From: JAKFWF01 sp031374115
GTDB taxonomy: Bacteria; Pseudomonadota; Alphaproteobacteria; Rhizobiales; Hyphomicrobiaceae
Reading direction: 5' to 3'
DNA length: 64,000 nt
Assembly (NCBI GenBank): GCA_031374115.1
Contig: JANMNO010000059.1
Coordinates: 1 to 64,000, forward strand
The notes below the pieces were generated by a model. That model was not told the origin of the DNA and made no database searches. It saw nothing but the letters and a program-made list of their open reading frames with translations. The translations under genes were made by a program, and so were the position numbers. Shown piece by piece: positions 63,051 to 64,000 of this stretch (positions are counted from its first letter, which is position 1; every line of letters starts with the position of its first letter).

Positions 63051-63911
63051 TTATTCCGATGTCATCGACAACTTCGGCACTTTGATGCCCTGCCACGTCT
63101 TGGAAAGCCACGAGCCACCTTGCTCGCGCGGGGCCAAGCCGTCCGACTGCAGAAGCGCGTAGGCGTCCTTGTACCACTGGCTATCGGGGAAGTTGTGGCC
63201 GAGCACGGCGGCGGCGTTCTGCGCCTCGGTCTTGACGCCGAGCAACATGTAGCTCTCGGTCAGGCGCATCAGTGCTTCTTCGACGTGAGGCGTCGTCTGG
63301 TACTCGGTGACGACGGTCTTAAAGCGCCCGATCGCGGCGGTGTGCTGCCTGTTTTTTAGGTAATAACGGCCAACTTCCATCTCGGATGCAGCCAGGCTGT
63401 CCTCGCAGATACGGATCTTGTTATCGACGTCCTTGGCATACTGACTATCGCTGTAGCGTGCCTTCAGCGCCTTGAACTCGGTGAGGGCCTTGCGCGTGTT
63501 CGACTGATCGCGATTGGGGCCCCGCATCTCGTCATAGTAGGAGCTTGCGACCACGTAGTGCGCGAGGGCTGCTTCCTTGGTGCCCGGGTGCATCGTCGTG
63601 TAGCGCTTGCCGTTGGTGATCGCCTCCGGGTACTTGCCAGCTTTGTAGTAGGCGTAAGCCGACATCGCGACGGCGCGCCGTGCCTCTGGCGCATACGGAT
63701 GATCGCGATCTAGATCCTCGAATTTCTTGGCAGCGTCATCCCATTTGCCCTTGGCCATGAACGCGTCACCGATTGCGTACATTCGGTCTGGCGGATCTGG
63801 GTTGAGGGCGGCCTTCGCGGCTTCGTTCGATGACGCGCAGCCGCCCGCGGCAAGACACGCGGCGGCAACGCCTGCGAGCAGCAACATCTTGCTTGGATTG
63901 GCCTTGATCAT
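63051..63911 (-). CDS. bamD: outer-membrane assembly lipoprotein BamD
   Basis: A 286-residue protein from ATG 63911. A signal peptide ends in the lipobox AAGG-C at Cys25. Five TPR units follow, starting with DRMYAIGDAFMAKGKWDDAA and later DQSNTRKALTEFKALKARYS, the YfiO/BamD pattern. It is the essential TPR lipoprotein of the BAM complex that inserts beta-barrel proteins into the outer membrane. An in-frame GTG at 63938 is possible but less likely. It sits 155 bases upstream of ligA. Confidence 0.95.
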   Translation of the reverse strand: MIKANPSKMLLLAGVAAACLAAGGCASSNEAAKAALNPDPPDRMYAIGDAFMAKGKWDDAAKKFEDLDRDHPYAPEARRAVAMSAYAYYKAGKYPEAITNGKRYTTMHPGTKEAALAHYVVASSYYDEMRGPNRDQSNTRKALTEFKALKARYSDSQYAKDVDNKIRICEDSLAASEMEVGRYYLKNRQHTAAIGRFKTVVTEYQTTPHVEEALMRLTESYMLLGVKTEAQNAAAVLGHNFPDSQWYKDAYALLQSDGLAPREQGGSWLSKTWQGIKVPKLSMTSE

Positions 63912-64000
63912 TCGACGTCCGATCTGACTACGGTGCACGAACCGCTGCTTGACGCTAGCATGTGAGTCGCAAACCGCGATAGTGCGTGAACCGAATGGTT

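Overview
The window is chromosomal DNA of an alphaproteobacterium, most likely of the Hyphomicrobiales (rhizobial) type. This rests on the GatB C-terminus, the bamD-ligA pair at the right edge, the many exported-protein, GST and solute-binding-protein genes, an FNR/FixK-type box, and a high-GC genome with frequent GTGA/ATGA overlaps. I see no rRNA, CRISPR array, insertion sequence or prophage. The only RNA gene is tRNA-Thr(UGU).

Layout. 1-11.8 kb holds the end of gatB, an orphan cytochrome P450, a tiny very basic protein, two coupled DedA membrane proteins, a TPR-methyltransferase, small lipoproteins, a quinone oxidoreductase, two GST-fold proteins, a MATE exporter, and xanthine phosphoribosyltransferase followed by the tRNA. 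11.9-23.4 kb is a seven-gene cluster. Five leftward genes encode a free circularly permuted ATP-grasp protein, a free alpha-E protein, a transglutaminase/DUF2126 giant, an ATP-grasp/alpha-E fusion and a transglutaminase. Two rightward genes encode further transglutaminase-like proteins. All four transglutaminase-like proteins keep their Cys-His-Asp residues. The divergent promoter region carries a 12-bp direct repeat. This predicted peptide-ligation/cleavage system is the most interesting part of the window.

23.4-33.5 kb is a cyclic-amide (allantoin/hydantoin/dihydropyrimidine) catabolic island: puuE on the minus strand, then a racemase-like protein without catalytic cysteines, a complete TRAP transporter, HyuA, HyuB and a dihydropyrimidinase on the plus strand. 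33.5-38.4 kb holds an exported protein with a strong terminator, then a leftward signalling group: FecR-domain protein, Crp-type regulator with an intact cyclic-nucleotide pocket, small exported protein, and CHASE2 adenylate cyclase. 38.9-42.3 kb has two flavoenzymes resembling N-methyl amino-acid demethylase and sarcosine/glycine oxidase. A second, multidomain cyclase follows at 42.5-45.8 kb.

46.4-49.7 kb is a tungstate ABC transporter (tupABC) divergent from a one-component regulator that fuses an HTH to a binding-protein domain. 49.8-58.8 kb holds an AidB-like acyl-CoA dehydrogenase, a cyclopropane synthase-like methyltransferase, a perfect anaerobox before a GST, the frameshifted remnant of a PQQ sugar dehydrogenase, DadA, a maleate isomerase/Asp racemase-family enzyme, an orphan TTT binding protein and an MlrC-type metallopeptidase. 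The right end has small exported or membrane proteins, an orphan XRE-S24 repressor, ligA and bamD.
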